A DNA stretch of 64,000 nt from positions 372,001-436,000 of the forward strand of contig NZ_NOIH01000007.1 of NCBI RefSeq assembly GCF_002245655.1. Direction: 5' to 3'. Below are positions 19,850 through 27,840 of the stretch, piece after piece. The first letter of the stretch is position 1; every line of letters starts with the position of its first letter. The translations under genes were made by a program, and so were the position numbers. Under the pieces are notes generated by a model that saw only the letters and a program-made list of their open reading frames with translations, had not been told where the DNA came from and made no database searches. The stretch comes from Thauera propionica. Its GTDB lineage: Bacteria > Pseudomonadota > Gammaproteobacteria > Burkholderiales > Rhodocyclaceae.

Positions 19850-20224
19850 TCAGAGCTTGAACGCACGGGTGATGGTCTCGACCACCCGCGCGCTGTTGAA
19901 GGGCTTCAGGATGATGTCGTCCGCACCCTTGGCCAGCATGGTCTGGATGCTGTCGCGGTCGGCCTGGGACGTCACCATCATCACGCGGACCTTGGGCCAG
20001 CGCTGACGCACCTCGCCCAGCACCTCCAGGCCGTTGCGGCCGGGCATGTTCACGTCGAGGCAGACCAGGTCGGGCACATGGCGCTCGATCATCTCGAGCG
20101 CGGTGTCACCACACTTGGCCTCGCCGACGACGACATGGCCTGCCTGCCGCAGGATCGTGCGCAGCGAAATCCGGATGAGCTCGTTGTCATCGACCACAAC
20201 GATGGTTCGGTCCCTACGCGACAT
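19850..20224 (-). CDS. CheY-like single-domain response regulator
   Basis: A 124-residue receiver domain without output domain. The acidic pair is D12/D13, the phosphoacceptor D57 (LVCLDVNMPGRNG), the switch T85 and the Lys K107 in LKPF. It may act on the flagellar motor or in a phosphorelay; no kinase or che gene is nearby, so its partner is unknown. It converges on gloB with a 12-base gap. Confidence 0.88.
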   Translation of the reverse strand: MSRRDRTIVVVDDNELIRISLRTILRQAGHVVVGEAKCGDTALEMIERHVPDLVCLDVNMPGRNGLEVLGEVRQRWPKVRVMMVTSQADRDSIQTMLAKGADDIILKPFNSARVVETITRAFKL

Positions 20225-20476
20225 GCCTGCTCACCGGAAGAATTCAGTTGATCTGGAATGGTGAGATTATCGCCGCACTGCGGCCCGAATGCGCAGGCAG
20301 ATCATGGTCGCAATGCGTGCCATGTGCGGTTTTCCACGCGGCGCAAGGCCGCCTCGCCCGACAAGGCAGCCGCGGACGAGCGTCCCGCCCCTTATCCATC
20401 CCAAATTGACGCGCCATTCGCCTCGTCGCTAGACTTGCGCGCTTTACGCCCACGGGGCCCCTCGCGCCCCCCGATC
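20225..20476. other. Intergenic region upstream of mltD
   Basis: 252 bases between the divergent response regulator and mltD. It should hold both promoters. I see no clear sigma-70 element, repeat or small gene in it; the in-frame open sequence before the mltD ATG has no ribosome binding site and looks like a by-product of high GC. Confidence 0.4.
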
Positions 20477-21970
20477 ATGACCCGACACCTCGTTGCCCTC
20501 CTCGCCGGTGTCCTCTGCGTCTGGGTTGCGGGCACTCCGTCGGCCGTGCAGGCACAGGATGCCGCAGGGCCTGCAGAGCAGCCTGTCGAAGTCGAGGAAG
20601 TCATCGCTCCCGAACGGGTGCTCACGCTCGACCTGACGCGTGACGCCAACGACATCTGGGACCGCATCCGGCGCGGCTACGGCATGCCCGATCTCGACAG
20701 CGAGCGCGTGGCCGAGCAGCAGGCCTTCTACCTCAACCGTCCCGCCTTCCTGAAGCAGGTGCTGGCGCGTGGCGGACGCTACCTGTACTACTTCGTCGAC
20801 GAACTCGAGCGCCGCGGCATGCCGACCGAACTGGCACTGCTGCCGATGGTGGAAAGCAGCTTCAACCCCATGGCCTACTCGCGCTCGCACGCATCCGGCC
20901 TGTGGCAGTTCATTCCCTCGACCGGCAAGTACTTCAACCTCACGCAGGACTCCTGGGTCGACGAACGGCGCGACGTGATCGCCTCCACCAACGCCGCGCT
21001 CGACTACCTGCAGAAGATCTACGAGATGCACGGCGACTGGCACCTCGCGCTGGCGTCCTACAACTGGGGCGAAGGCGCGGTGCAGCGTGCGCTGAAACGC
21101 AATGCGGACGATGGCCTGCCGCTGGAATACAGCCACCTGCGCATGCCCGAGGAAACACGCAACTACGTGCCCAAGCTGCAGGCGATCAAGAACATCATCG
21201 GCGAGCCCGAACTCTTCCATCTGGAGCTGCCCTACGTCGCCAACGAGATGCACTTCGTCGCGGTCGAAGCGCCGGTCGGCGTCGATCTCGCCACCGCCGC
21301 CGAGCTGTCCGACATGCCGCTGGACGAATTCCTGGCGCTGAACCCGGGCTTCAACCGGCCCGCAACCACGATGCCCGGTCAGACCTTCATCGTGCCGACC
21401 GACCGCGCGCGCAAGCTGCGCGAGGGCCTCGACGAACTGCAGCGCAGCGGTCGCGGCTGGACGATGCACACCGTCGAGCGCGGCGAAACCCTCGACAAGA
21501 TCGCAGCACGACACGACCTGTCGACTGCCGAGTTGCGGCAGATCAACGGCCTGGGCGGCAAGACCGTGTCACCCGGCCACGTCCTCCTGGTGCCTGCCGG
21601 CATCGACCCCGAGGGTGCCTTGGCGGTCAGCAGCCTGCTGCCTTTTGCGGCGGCTGCCTCACGCCAGCAGGGCCTCAAGATCGGCGGAACGGGCGGCGGC
21701 GGGCTGAAGGCACCGACAGGACGCGGATTGCAGAGCGCATCGACAACGAGTACGGCCACCAAGGCGGCGCCATCCAAGAAGTCCGGCGCCAAGTCGTCGT
21801 CCAAACCCGCGACGAAAAAGTCCCCCACGAAGGCGAGCTCGAGCAAGGCGGCCACGAGCAAGCCGAACACGGTCAAGCCCGGCCCGACCAAGCCAGCCGC
21901 CAAGCCCGCACAGAAGCCGGCAGCGAAAAGTGCGACGAGCACGCCTCAGACTGGCACACCGAAGCGCTGA
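20477..21970 (+). CDS. mltD: Membrane-bound lytic murein transglycosylase D with long Lys/Ala/Ser/Pro-rich tail
   Basis: A 497-residue periplasmic transglycosylase that cleaves peptidoglycan glycan strands. A signal peptide (MTRHLVALLAGVLCVWVAG, cleavage likely after VQA) has no lipobox cysteine. The SLT catalytic domain holds E126 in LLPMVESSFNP and the SGLWQFIPSTGKYF and ALASYNWGEGAV motifs. One clear LysM domain (about 325-370, VERGETLDKIAARHDL) follows a degenerate one. From about residue 420 a low-complexity basic tail rich in K, A, S, P and T continues to the end, which ordinary MltD lacks. I chose the ATG at 20477 because it begins the signal peptide. A periplasmic, unstructured wall-binding tail is the likely reading. 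Confidence 0.9.
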   Translation: MTRHLVALLAGVLCVWVAGTPSAVQAQDAAGPAEQPVEVEEVIAPERVLTLDLTRDANDIWDRIRRGYGMPDLDSERVAEQQAFYLNRPAFLKQVLARGGRYLYYFVDELERRGMPTELALLPMVESSFNPMAYSRSHASGLWQFIPSTGKYFNLTQDSWVDERRDVIASTNAALDYLQKIYEMHGDWHLALASYNWGEGAVQRALKRNADDGLPLEYSHLRMPEETRNYVPKLQAIKNIIGEPELFHLELPYVANEMHFVAVEAPVGVDLATAAELSDMPLDEFLALNPGFNRPATTMPGQTFIVPTDRARKLREGLDELQRSGRGWTMHTVERGETLDKIAARHDLSTAELRQINGLGGKTVSPGHVLLVPAGIDPEGALAVSSLLPFAAAASRQQGLKIGGTGGGGLKAPTGRGLQSASTTSTATKAAPSKKSGAKSSSKPATKKSPTKASSSKAATSKPNTVKPGPTKPAAKPAQKPAAKSATSTPQTGTPKR

Positions 21971-21988
21971 ATCAGGCGACCGGCCGGA

Positions 21989-24094
21989 TCAAGCCTCCAG
22001 CCGCGGCCAGTGGCAGCGGAAGCGATGCCCCTGGCCGAACTCGGTGATCGGCGGATAGCTCGCGCGACACACGTCGGTCGCATGCGGGCAGCGCGGATGG
22101 AAATGGCAGCCCGCCGGCGGATCGAGCGGCGATGGCAGGTCCGCGTTCGGTAGCCGCGGCGCTCCGCTGGCCGCCGCATCATCGGCGCTGCCAGCAGCCG
22201 CGATCCGCGGCACCGCCGCGAGCAGCGCGCGGGTGTACGGATGCAGCGGCGCACGCAGTACCTTGTCCACCGGCCCCTCCTCCACGATCCGCCCGAGGTA
22301 CATCACCGCCACCTCGTCGGCCAGGTACTCGACCACCGCCAGGTTGTGCGTGATGAAGAGATAGGCCAGCCCGCGCTCGGTCTGCAGTTCATGCATCAGG
22401 TTGAGCAGCTGCGCCTGCACCGAGACATCGAGCGCGCTGGTCGGCTCGTCGCACACGATCACCCGTGGCGACACCGCCAGTGCGCGCGCCATGGCGATGC
22501 GCTGGCGCTGCCCGCCGGAGAACTCGTGCGGATAGCGCCAGCGCATGTCCGGCGACAGCCCGACCCGCTCCAGCAACTCGTCGATGCGTGCGCGGCGCAC
22601 GCGCGGATCGGCCTCGACGCCAAGGCTGACCATGCCTTCCTCGATGATGTCGCCGACACGCATGCGCGGGTTGAGCGAAGCGAACGGGTCCTGGAACACC
22701 ATCTGCACCGCGCACCGCATGTCGTGCAGGGCGTCGCCCTCGTGCGTGGTGATGTTCTCGCCGTCGAGGAAGAGTTCGCCGGCGGTTGGCGCGATCAGCT
22801 TCAGGATCGCCTTGCCGACCGTGGTCTTGCCGCAGCCCGACTCTCCCACCAGTGCCAGCGTGCGCCCCGGCGCCAGGCGCAGGCTCACGCCGTCGACCGC
22901 TCGCACCTCGCCCACGGGTCTTTTCAGCAAGCCCTTGCGCACCGGGAAATGCACGCTCAGGTCGCGCACCTCCAGCACCGGCGCCGCACTGCGCGAACGA
23001 TGCAGCGCCGCCGCCAGTGAAACGGGCTGCGGTTGCGAATGCAGGACACTGACGCCTTCGTAGAGGTGGCAGCGCACCGCCTGCTCGCCGATGCGGTGCC
23101 AGCCCGGCGCCTCGTCGTCGCAGCGATCGAAGGACAGCGGACAGCGCTCGGCAAAGCGGCAGCCGACGAAATCGCGGTCGAGCGCGGGCACGGAACCGCT
23201 GGGCGCATCCAGCGGGGCACCGCGCCGATCACTGCCCGGCAGCGCCGCAAACAGCTTGCGCGCATATGGGTGCAGCGGCGCGCGGAAGAAGGCCTCGCGC
23301 GGGCCGGTCTCGACCACCTCGCCCGCGTACATCACACCGACCCGGTGCGCCATGCGCGCGACCACGCCGAGATCGTGTGTGATCAGCAGCATGCCCATGC
23401 CACGCTCGGCCTGGATGTCGGCCAGCAGGTCGAGCACCTGGGCCTGGATGGTCACGTCCAGCGCGGTGGTCGGTTCGTCCGCGATCAGCAGTTGCGGGCG
23501 ACCGGCAAGCGCCATCGCGATCATCACCCGCTGCTTCATGCCGCCGGAGAACTGAAAGGGGTAGTCGCGCAGGCGCCGCGCCGGGTCGGGGATGCCGACC
23601 GCCTCGAGCAGGCCGCAGGCCTCGGCGTCGGCCTGCGCACCCCGCATGCCGCGCTGCGCCAGGGCCTCGGCGATCTGCGCACCCACTGTCATCACCGGGT
23701 TCAGGCTGGTCGACGGTTCCTGGAAGATCATGCCGATGCGCCCGCCGCGCACGCTGCGCATGGCGGCTTCGGGCAGGCGCAGCAGATCCTCGCCATTCAG
23801 CCGGACCTCGCCGCGTTCGATGCGCCCGCTGTCAGGCAGGAGCCTTGTGAGCGCGAGCGCGGTCATCGACTTGCCGCAGCCCGACTCGCCCAGCAGCGCG
23901 AAAGTCTCGCCCGCCGCAATGGTCAGGTCGACGCCATCGACCGGACGCAGCTCGGTGTTGCCGCGCTCGATGACGACACCGAGGCCGGACACGGACAACA
24001 GCGGAGACGACGAGGGCAAGGACGACGGCGACGGCGGGATCGACCGCGTCGACAACAGGCGAGCGGAGGCCACGACGGGGTCGGACGAACTCAT
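21989..24094 (-). CDS. Oligopeptide/dipeptide ABC transporter, double ATPase protein (GsiA/YejF type)
   Basis: A 701-residue fusion of two ABC ATPase domains. Each has a Walker A ([18 protein letters not shown]), an ABC signature ([18 protein letters not shown]), a Walker B with [12 protein letters not shown] or [12 protein letters not shown], and the C-terminal peptide-transporter segment containing [14 protein letters not shown] or [14 protein letters not shown]. It energises uptake of peptides or similar solutes (glutathione in GsiA, microcin-like peptides in YejF). No permease or binding-protein gene is adjacent, which is unusual for this family. Start at 24094 (MSSSDPVV); there is a Ser/Pro-rich stretch of about 30 residues before the first domain. 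Confidence 0.9.
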   Translation of the reverse strand: MSSSDPVVASARLLSTRSIPPSPSSLPSSSPLLSVSGLGVVIERGNTELRPVDGVDLTIAAGETFALLGESGCGKSMTALALTRLLPDSGRIERGEVRLNGEDLLRLPEAAMRSVRGGRIGMIFQEPSTSLNPVMTVGAQIAEALAQRGMRGAQADAEACGLLEAVGIPDPARRLRDYPFQFSGGMKQRVMIAMALAGRPQLLIADEPTTALDVTIQAQVLDLLADIQAERGMGMLLITHDLGVVARMAHRVGVMYAGEVVETGPREAFFRAPLHPYARKLFAALPGSDRRGAPLDAPSGSVPALDRDFVGCRFAERCPLSFDRCDDEAPGWHRIGEQAVRCHLYEGVSVLHSQPQPVSLAAALHRSRSAAPVLEVRDLSVHFPVRKGLLKRPVGEVRAVDGVSLRLAPGRTLALVGESGCGKTTVGKAILKLIAPTAGELFLDGENITTHEGDALHDMRCAVQMVFQDPFASLNPRMRVGDIIEEGMVSLGVEADPRVRRARIDELLERVGLSPDMRWRYPHEFSGGQRQRIAMARALAVSPRVIVCDEPTSALDVSVQAQLLNLMHELQTERGLAYLFITHNLAVVEYLADEVAVMYLGRIVEEGPVDKVLRAPLHPYTRALLAAVPRIAAAGSADDAAASGAPRLPNADLPSPLDPPAGCHFHPRCPHATDVCRASYPPITEFGQGHRFRCHWPRLEA

Positions 24095-24134
24095 TGCAAG
24101 GCGCGTTGGAATTGGTAATTGGCCGGCAGGGTCG

Positions 24135-24157
24135 AAAAAAAGGCCGCTTGCGCGGCC
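24135..24157 (-). terminator. Rho-independent terminator of slyD
   Basis: On the minus strand GGCCGC, loop GCAA, GCGGCC is followed at once by seven T residues (plus-strand AAAAAAA at 24135-24141). It begins 10 bases after the slyD stop and is the clearest intrinsic terminator in the window. Confidence 0.9.
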
Positions 24158-24166
24158 CGCGGGCAA

Positions 24167-24652
24167 TCAGTGGTGATGTCCGCCTGCGCCATGGACGTGG
24201 CCATGGGCGATTTCCTCGGCACTCGCGGCACGCACTTCGGCGACCGTGACGTCGAACACCAGCGCCACGCCGGCGAGCGGATGGTTGCCATCGACCACGA
24301 CCTTGCCGTCGGCGATGTCGGTGACGCGGTAGATCAGTTCTTCCTCGCCGTCGTCCGACACGCGCTCGAAGCTCATGCCGACTTCGATGTTCTCGGGGAA
24401 CAGCTTGGCATCCTCGACCAGGATCAGCTCCTCGTCGTAGTCGCCGAAGGCGTCCTCGGGCTGCAGCTTGACCTGGAAGGTATCGCCGACCTTCTTGCCG
24501 TGCAGGGTCTCTTCCAGCACCGGAAAGATGCCGTCGTATCCGCCGTGCAGATACACCAGCGGGTGCTGGCCATCGTCGATGACGGCGCCGTCCGTGTCGC
24601 GGACGGTGTAGTTGAGCGTCACGACGCTATTCTTTGCAATTTCATTCTGCAT
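24167..24652 (-). CDS. slyD: FKBP-type peptidyl-prolyl isomerase SlyD
   Basis: A 161-residue SlyD-like protein: an FKBP domain interrupted by the insert-in-flap chaperone domain (PEDAFGDYDEELILVEDAKL) and ending in a histidine-rich tail (HGHVHGAGGHHH) that in the family binds nickel. It assists folding and metal delivery, for example to hydrogenase. The N-terminus MQNEIAKNSVVTLNYTV is canonical. Its start overlaps the end of the upstream peroxiredoxin gene by 11 bases, so the two are translated as a unit, ended by the terminator just downstream. Confidence 0.95.
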   Translation of the reverse strand: MQNEIAKNSVVTLNYTVRDTDGAVIDDGQHPLVYLHGGYDGIFPVLEETLHGKKVGDTFQVKLQPEDAFGDYDEELILVEDAKLFPENIEVGMSFERVSDDGEEELIYRVTDIADGKVVVDGNHPLAGVALVFDVTVAEVRAASAEEIAHGHVHGAGGHHH

Positions 24653-25124
24653 TGTCGGATTCCAGTTTCTTGACCAAATCAAAAACCGCAGCCGCATGGC
24701 CGCGGGGTGCTACATCGTAGAACGCGTGGCGGATGGTGCCATGCTTGTCGATGATGAAGGTCGAACGCCGCACGCCCATCTTCTTCACGCCGTCGACTTC
24801 CTTCTGCTGCCACACACCATACAACTGGCAGACCTCCTTGTCGGCATCCGACAACAGCCGGATCGACAGACCTTCCTCGTCGCGGAACTCAGCGTGGGTC
24901 AGGCAGTCGTCGGGACTCACGCCGACCACGATGCAGCCATGGCGGGCGAAATCGTCCTCGTGATCGCTGAAGTCGGCCGCCTGCAGGGTGCAGCCCGGCG
25001 TACGGTCGCGTGGATAGAAATAGAGAACCACATGGTGCTTGCCGGCCACCGACGTGAGATCGAAAATCTCCATGTCCGCATCCGGCAACGAGAACGGGGG
25101 TGCGATGTCTCCGCTTTGCAGCAT
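24642..25124 (-). CDS. Peroxiredoxin of the BCP/PrxQ group
   Basis: A 160-residue thiol peroxidase. The peroxidatic cysteine is C45 in YPRDRTPGCTLQ. The resolving cysteine usually five residues later in BCP/PrxQ is absent (the segment reads TLQAADFS), so it would act as a 1-Cys enzyme or use C64 (RHGCIVV). The family reduces hydroperoxides in the cytoplasm. Start at 25124 (MLQSGDIAPPFSLPD) is the canonical N-terminus. It is cotranscribed with slyD through an 11-base overlap. Confidence 0.92.
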   Translation of the reverse strand: MLQSGDIAPPFSLPDADMEIFDLTSVAGKHHVVLYFYPRDRTPGCTLQAADFSDHEDDFARHGCIVVGVSPDDCLTHAEFRDEEGLSIRLLSDADKEVCQLYGVWQQKEVDGVKKMGVRRSTFIIDKHGTIRHAFYDVAPRGHAAAVFDLVKKLESDNAE

Positions 25125-25342
25125 TGGGTCTCCCTGACGTGAGGCGGATTCTAGCCGAGACCCCCGGCGAACTCTACCGGGCCCGGGCTGGGGTGGGGGC
25201 TGGACGAACATGGTTTCACTCCTCCCTGGATCTGACCGACCGCTCGGGTGCCTGCTGCGGCCACCTGCATGAAGCAATAGCCCAGAAGCGCGGTGCGCTC
25301 AAGACGCACTGCATCATCGCACATTGCACAGAGGGCTCCGTG

Positions 25343-26386
25343 ATGTCGTCCACGCTCCACTCCAGCCACATCGAACCCACGGCTGCAGACCTTCCCCGCA
25401 GCATGCGCGCCATGGTGCTCGAACGCCCGGGCGAGCCGCTGAAGACCGTCGACCTGCAGGTGCCCGAGCCGCTGCCCGGCCAGATCCTGCTGCGCATCGA
25501 AGCCTGCGGCGTCTGCCGCACCGACCTGCATCTGGTCGACGACGAACTGCCCGATCCCGTGCTGCCGATGGTGCCCGGCCACGAGATCGTCGGCCGCGTC
25601 GCCGCCCTCGGCGCGGGCGTGACGGGCGTCGGTCTCGGGCAACGCATGGGCGTGCCCTGGCTGGGCTGGACCTGCGGCCGCTGCAGCTACTGCAACCGGC
25701 ACCAGGAAAACCTGTGCGACCACGCCCGCTTCACCGGCTACCAGATCCACGGCGGCTACGCCGAATACACGGTGGCCGATGCGCGCTACTGCTTTCCGCT
25801 CGACGACACGCTCGATGCCGCCGAGGCGGCGCCGCTGCTGTGCGCCGGCCTCATCGGCTACCGCGCCCTGGCAATGGCGGGCGACGCGCGGCGCATCGGC
25901 CTGTACGGTTTCGGCGCCGCCGCGCACATCATCTGCCAGGTCGCGGTGTGGCAGGGACGCGAGGTCTACGCCTTCACCCGCCGCGAGGACGCCGCAAGCC
26001 GCGACTTCGCACGCGCCCTCGGTGCCCGCTGGACCGGCGCCTCGGACGAGCGTCCGCCACAGCGCCTCGATGCGGCGCTGATCTTCGCCCCCGCCGGCGA
26101 ACTGGTGCCGGCTGCGCTGCGAACCCTGTGCAAGGGCGGCATCGTCGTGTGCGCCGGCATCCACATGAGCGACATCCCGTCCTTTCCCTACGGCATTCTG
26201 TGGGGCGAGCGCCGCATCGTGTCGGTCGCCAACCTCACCCGGCGCGACGGCGACGAATTCCTCGCCCTCGCCGCGCGCGTGCCGGTGCGCACCGAGGTGA
26301 CCCGTTTCGCCCTGGCCGACGCCAACCTCGCCCTCGACCGCCTGCGCCGGGGCGAACTGCAGGGCGCGGCGGTGCTGATTCCCTGA
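25343..26386 (+). CDS. Zinc-dependent alcohol dehydrogenase family protein
   Basis: A 347-residue medium-chain dehydrogenase/reductase. Catalytic zinc ligands are in ACGVCRTDLH and PGHEIVG; the structural zinc site is CGRCSYCNRHQENLC (four cysteines). The Rossmann segment is IGLYGFGAAAHI. It oxidises alcohols or reduces aldehydes with NAD(P). Similar enzymes are annotated AdhP-like or cinnamyl-alcohol type; the substrate cannot be told. The ATG at 25343 was preferred; MRAMVLERPGEP 20 residues later is the region where homologues usually start, so the N-terminus may be shorter. The 218 bases upstream hold no other gene. Confidence 0.9.
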   Translation: MSSTLHSSHIEPTAADLPRSMRAMVLERPGEPLKTVDLQVPEPLPGQILLRIEACGVCRTDLHLVDDELPDPVLPMVPGHEIVGRVAALGAGVTGVGLGQRMGVPWLGWTCGRCSYCNRHQENLCDHARFTGYQIHGGYAEYTVADARYCFPLDDTLDAAEAAPLLCAGLIGYRALAMAGDARRIGLYGFGAAAHIICQVAVWQGREVYAFTRREDAASRDFARALGARWTGASDERPPQRLDAALIFAPAGELVPAALRTLCKGGIVVCAGIHMSDIPSFPYGILWGERRIVSVANLTRRDGDEFLALAARVPVRTEVTRFALADANLALDRLRRGELQGAAVLIP

Positions 26387-26425
26387 GGCAAGACCATGCC
26401 CCACCGAAAGCCGCGCCAAGGCGGG

Positions 26426-26451
26426 CAATCAGGGCTGACAATCAGGGCTTG
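26426..26451 (+). repeat. Tandem 13-base direct repeat in the lexA promoter region
   Basis: CAATCAGGGCTGA is followed directly by CAATCAGGGCTTG, identical at 11 of 13 bases. It lies just upstream of the lexA -35 element. It may be a chance duplication or a regulator site. Confidence 0.5.
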
Positions 26452-26476
26452 CCGTTAGCCGATAACTGTTTAAAAT
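26449..26476 (+). promoter_or_regulatory. Promoter of lexA-imuA-imuB
   Basis: A -35 hexamer TTGCCG (26449-26454) and -10 hexamer TAAAAT (26471-26476) with a 16-base spacer. The -10 lies inside the SOS box, so LexA binding would block RNA polymerase. Confidence 0.6.
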
Positions 26477-26481
26477 TACAG
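26466..26481. promoter_or_regulatory. SOS box (LexA operator)
   Basis: CTGTTTAAAATTACAG is a perfect match to CTGT-N8-ACAG with an AT-rich centre, 20 bases before the lexA ATG. It is expected to be bound by LexA and to control lexA and the downstream imuA and imuB. Confidence 0.92.
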
Positions 26482-26500
26482 CCACCACAAGGAGGCTGTC

Positions 26501-27109
26501 ATGAGCGCCCGCAGCGAAAACCTCACTGCCCGTCAGCAGGAAATTCTCGACTTCATCCGCAGCACCGTCGAAAGCGAGGGCCGTCCGCCCACCCGCGCCG
26601 AGGTATGCACCGCCTTCGGCTTCCGCTCGCCCAACGCAGCCGAAACCCACCTGCGCGCGCTGGCCGCCAAGGGCGCCATCCTGCTCGAGGAAGGTCGCGC
26701 CCGCGGCATCCGCCTGGCCGAGGCGCTCGGCCTGCCGCTGGTCGGCCGCGTCGCCGCCGGCAGCCCGATCCTCGCCGCCGAACACGTCGAGGCCCGCTTC
26801 CAGCTCGACCCCGCACTGTTCTCGCCGCGCGCCGACTACCTGTTGCGCGTGCGCGGCATGAGCATGCGCGACGCCGGCATCCTCGACGGCGACCTCATCG
26901 CCGTGCATCGCAGTGCCGAGGCCCGCAATGGCCAGATCGTCGTTGCCCGGCTGGACGACGACGTCACCGTCAAGACACTGCAGCGCAAGGGGCCTGTCGT
27001 CGAGTTGCTGCCCGCCAACCCCGATTTCGAACCCATCGTGGTCGACACCCGGCACGCGCCGCTGACCATCGAGGGCATCATGGTCGGGCTGATCCGCAAG
27101 GATCACTGA
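26501..27109 (+). CDS. lexA: SOS repressor LexA
   Basis: A 202-residue repressor-protease. The N-terminal winged helix ([14 protein letters not shown], then [19 protein letters not shown]) binds SOS boxes. The C-terminal S24 peptidase domain holds the A86-G87 cleavage bond in VGRVAAGSP, nucleophile S121 (VRGMSMRD) and K158 (VKTLQRK). RecA filaments trigger self-cleavage. GGAGG six bases from the ATG is a strong Shine-Dalgarno. A perfect SOS box precedes it, and imuA and imuB follow in the same operon. Whether this is the only LexA of the cell cannot be told from the window. Confidence 0.97.
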   Translation: MSARSENLTARQQEILDFIRSTVESEGRPPTRAEVCTAFGFRSPNAAETHLRALAAKGAILLEEGRARGIRLAEALGLPLVGRVAAGSPILAAEHVEARFQLDPALFSPRADYLLRVRGMSMRDAGILDGDLIAVHRSAEARNGQIVVARLDDDVTVKTLQRKGPVVELLPANPDFEPIVVDTRHAPLTIEGIMVGLIRKDH

Positions 27110-27141
27110 CAGCCTTCCCTCTTCATCGCACGGAGCACATC

Positions 27142-27834
27142 GTGGGCCTGGTTCTCGAGCGCCTGCCGGCAGGCCTCGTGTGGCAGGGCACGCGGCTTGC
27201 CGACGCACAGGGCGCCACCCTCCACACCGGCTTTGCCGAGCTCGACGCCGAACTGCCGGGCGGCGGCTGGCCGGCGGGCGCCCTCATCGAACTGCTCGCC
27301 GAGCATCCCGGCGTCGGCGAGATCTCGCTGCTGCTGCCGCTGATGCAGCGTACGCCGCCCGAACGCTGGATCGCCTGGATCGCCCCGCCGCTGCTGCCCT
27401 ACGCCCCGGCGCTGGCCGCGGCCGGCGTGCCGCTCGAGCGCCTTCTGCTGATCCAGCCCGCGACCGCCGACGAAGTGCTGTGGGCCACGCGCCAGGCCTC
27501 GGCCGGTGGCAGCTGTGCGCTGGTGCTGGCCTGGCCCGCACGCCTGGACACCGCCGCCCTGCGTCGTCTGCAGCTTGCTGCCGAGGAGAGCGCCACGCCG
27601 CTGTTCCTGTTCCGCACCCCCTCCGCGGCACGCCACGCCTCGCCCGCCGCACTGCGGCTGCAACTGTCTCCGAGTGTGGACGGCCTGCGCATCGACATCC
27701 TGAAGCGGCGCGGTCCGCCCGCCGCGCATCCCATCCACCTCACCCTGCGCAGCGGCACGCGGCAGGAACCGCCGCAGGAGCCGTCCGCGACACCAGGCCA
27801 GACGCCACCACCCCGCCTGACCCTGGTCGGCTGA
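27142..27834 (+). CDS. imuA: Translesion mutasome protein ImuA
   Basis: A 230-residue protein of the ImuA (SulA/RecA-like) family, recognised by LERLPAGLVWQGTRL, the GFAELDAELPGGGWPAGALIELL core and the FRTPSAARHASPAALRLQLSP segment. The Walker A motif is degenerate (EHPGVGEISLL). ImuA works with ImuB and DnaE2 in damage-induced mutagenesis. The start is GTG at 27142 with CGGAG 6 bases upstream; no ATG suits, and the longer open frame reaching back into the alcohol dehydrogenase is a GC-driven shadow. It lies 32 bases after lexA and 6 bases before imuB. Confidence 0.88.
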   Translation: MGLVLERLPAGLVWQGTRLADAQGATLHTGFAELDAELPGGGWPAGALIELLAEHPGVGEISLLLPLMQRTPPERWIAWIAPPLLPYAPALAAAGVPLERLLLIQPATADEVLWATRQASAGGSCALVLAWPARLDTAALRRLQLAAEESATPLFLFRTPSAARHASPAALRLQLSPSVDGLRIDILKRRGPPAAHPIHLTLRSGTRQEPPQEPSATPGQTPPPRLTLVG

Positions 27835-27840
27835 TGCGTC

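Noticed and set aside
24167-24210. Histidine-rich C-terminus of SlyD as an unusual feature
   Set aside because: His-rich tails are normal for SlyD proteins and bind nickel; not novel.
25324-27141. Long in-frame extension upstream of imuA through the alcohol dehydrogenase and lexA
   Set aside because: Only the part from the GTG at 27142 matches ImuA; the rest is Arg/Pro-rich out-of-frame sequence over two real genes.
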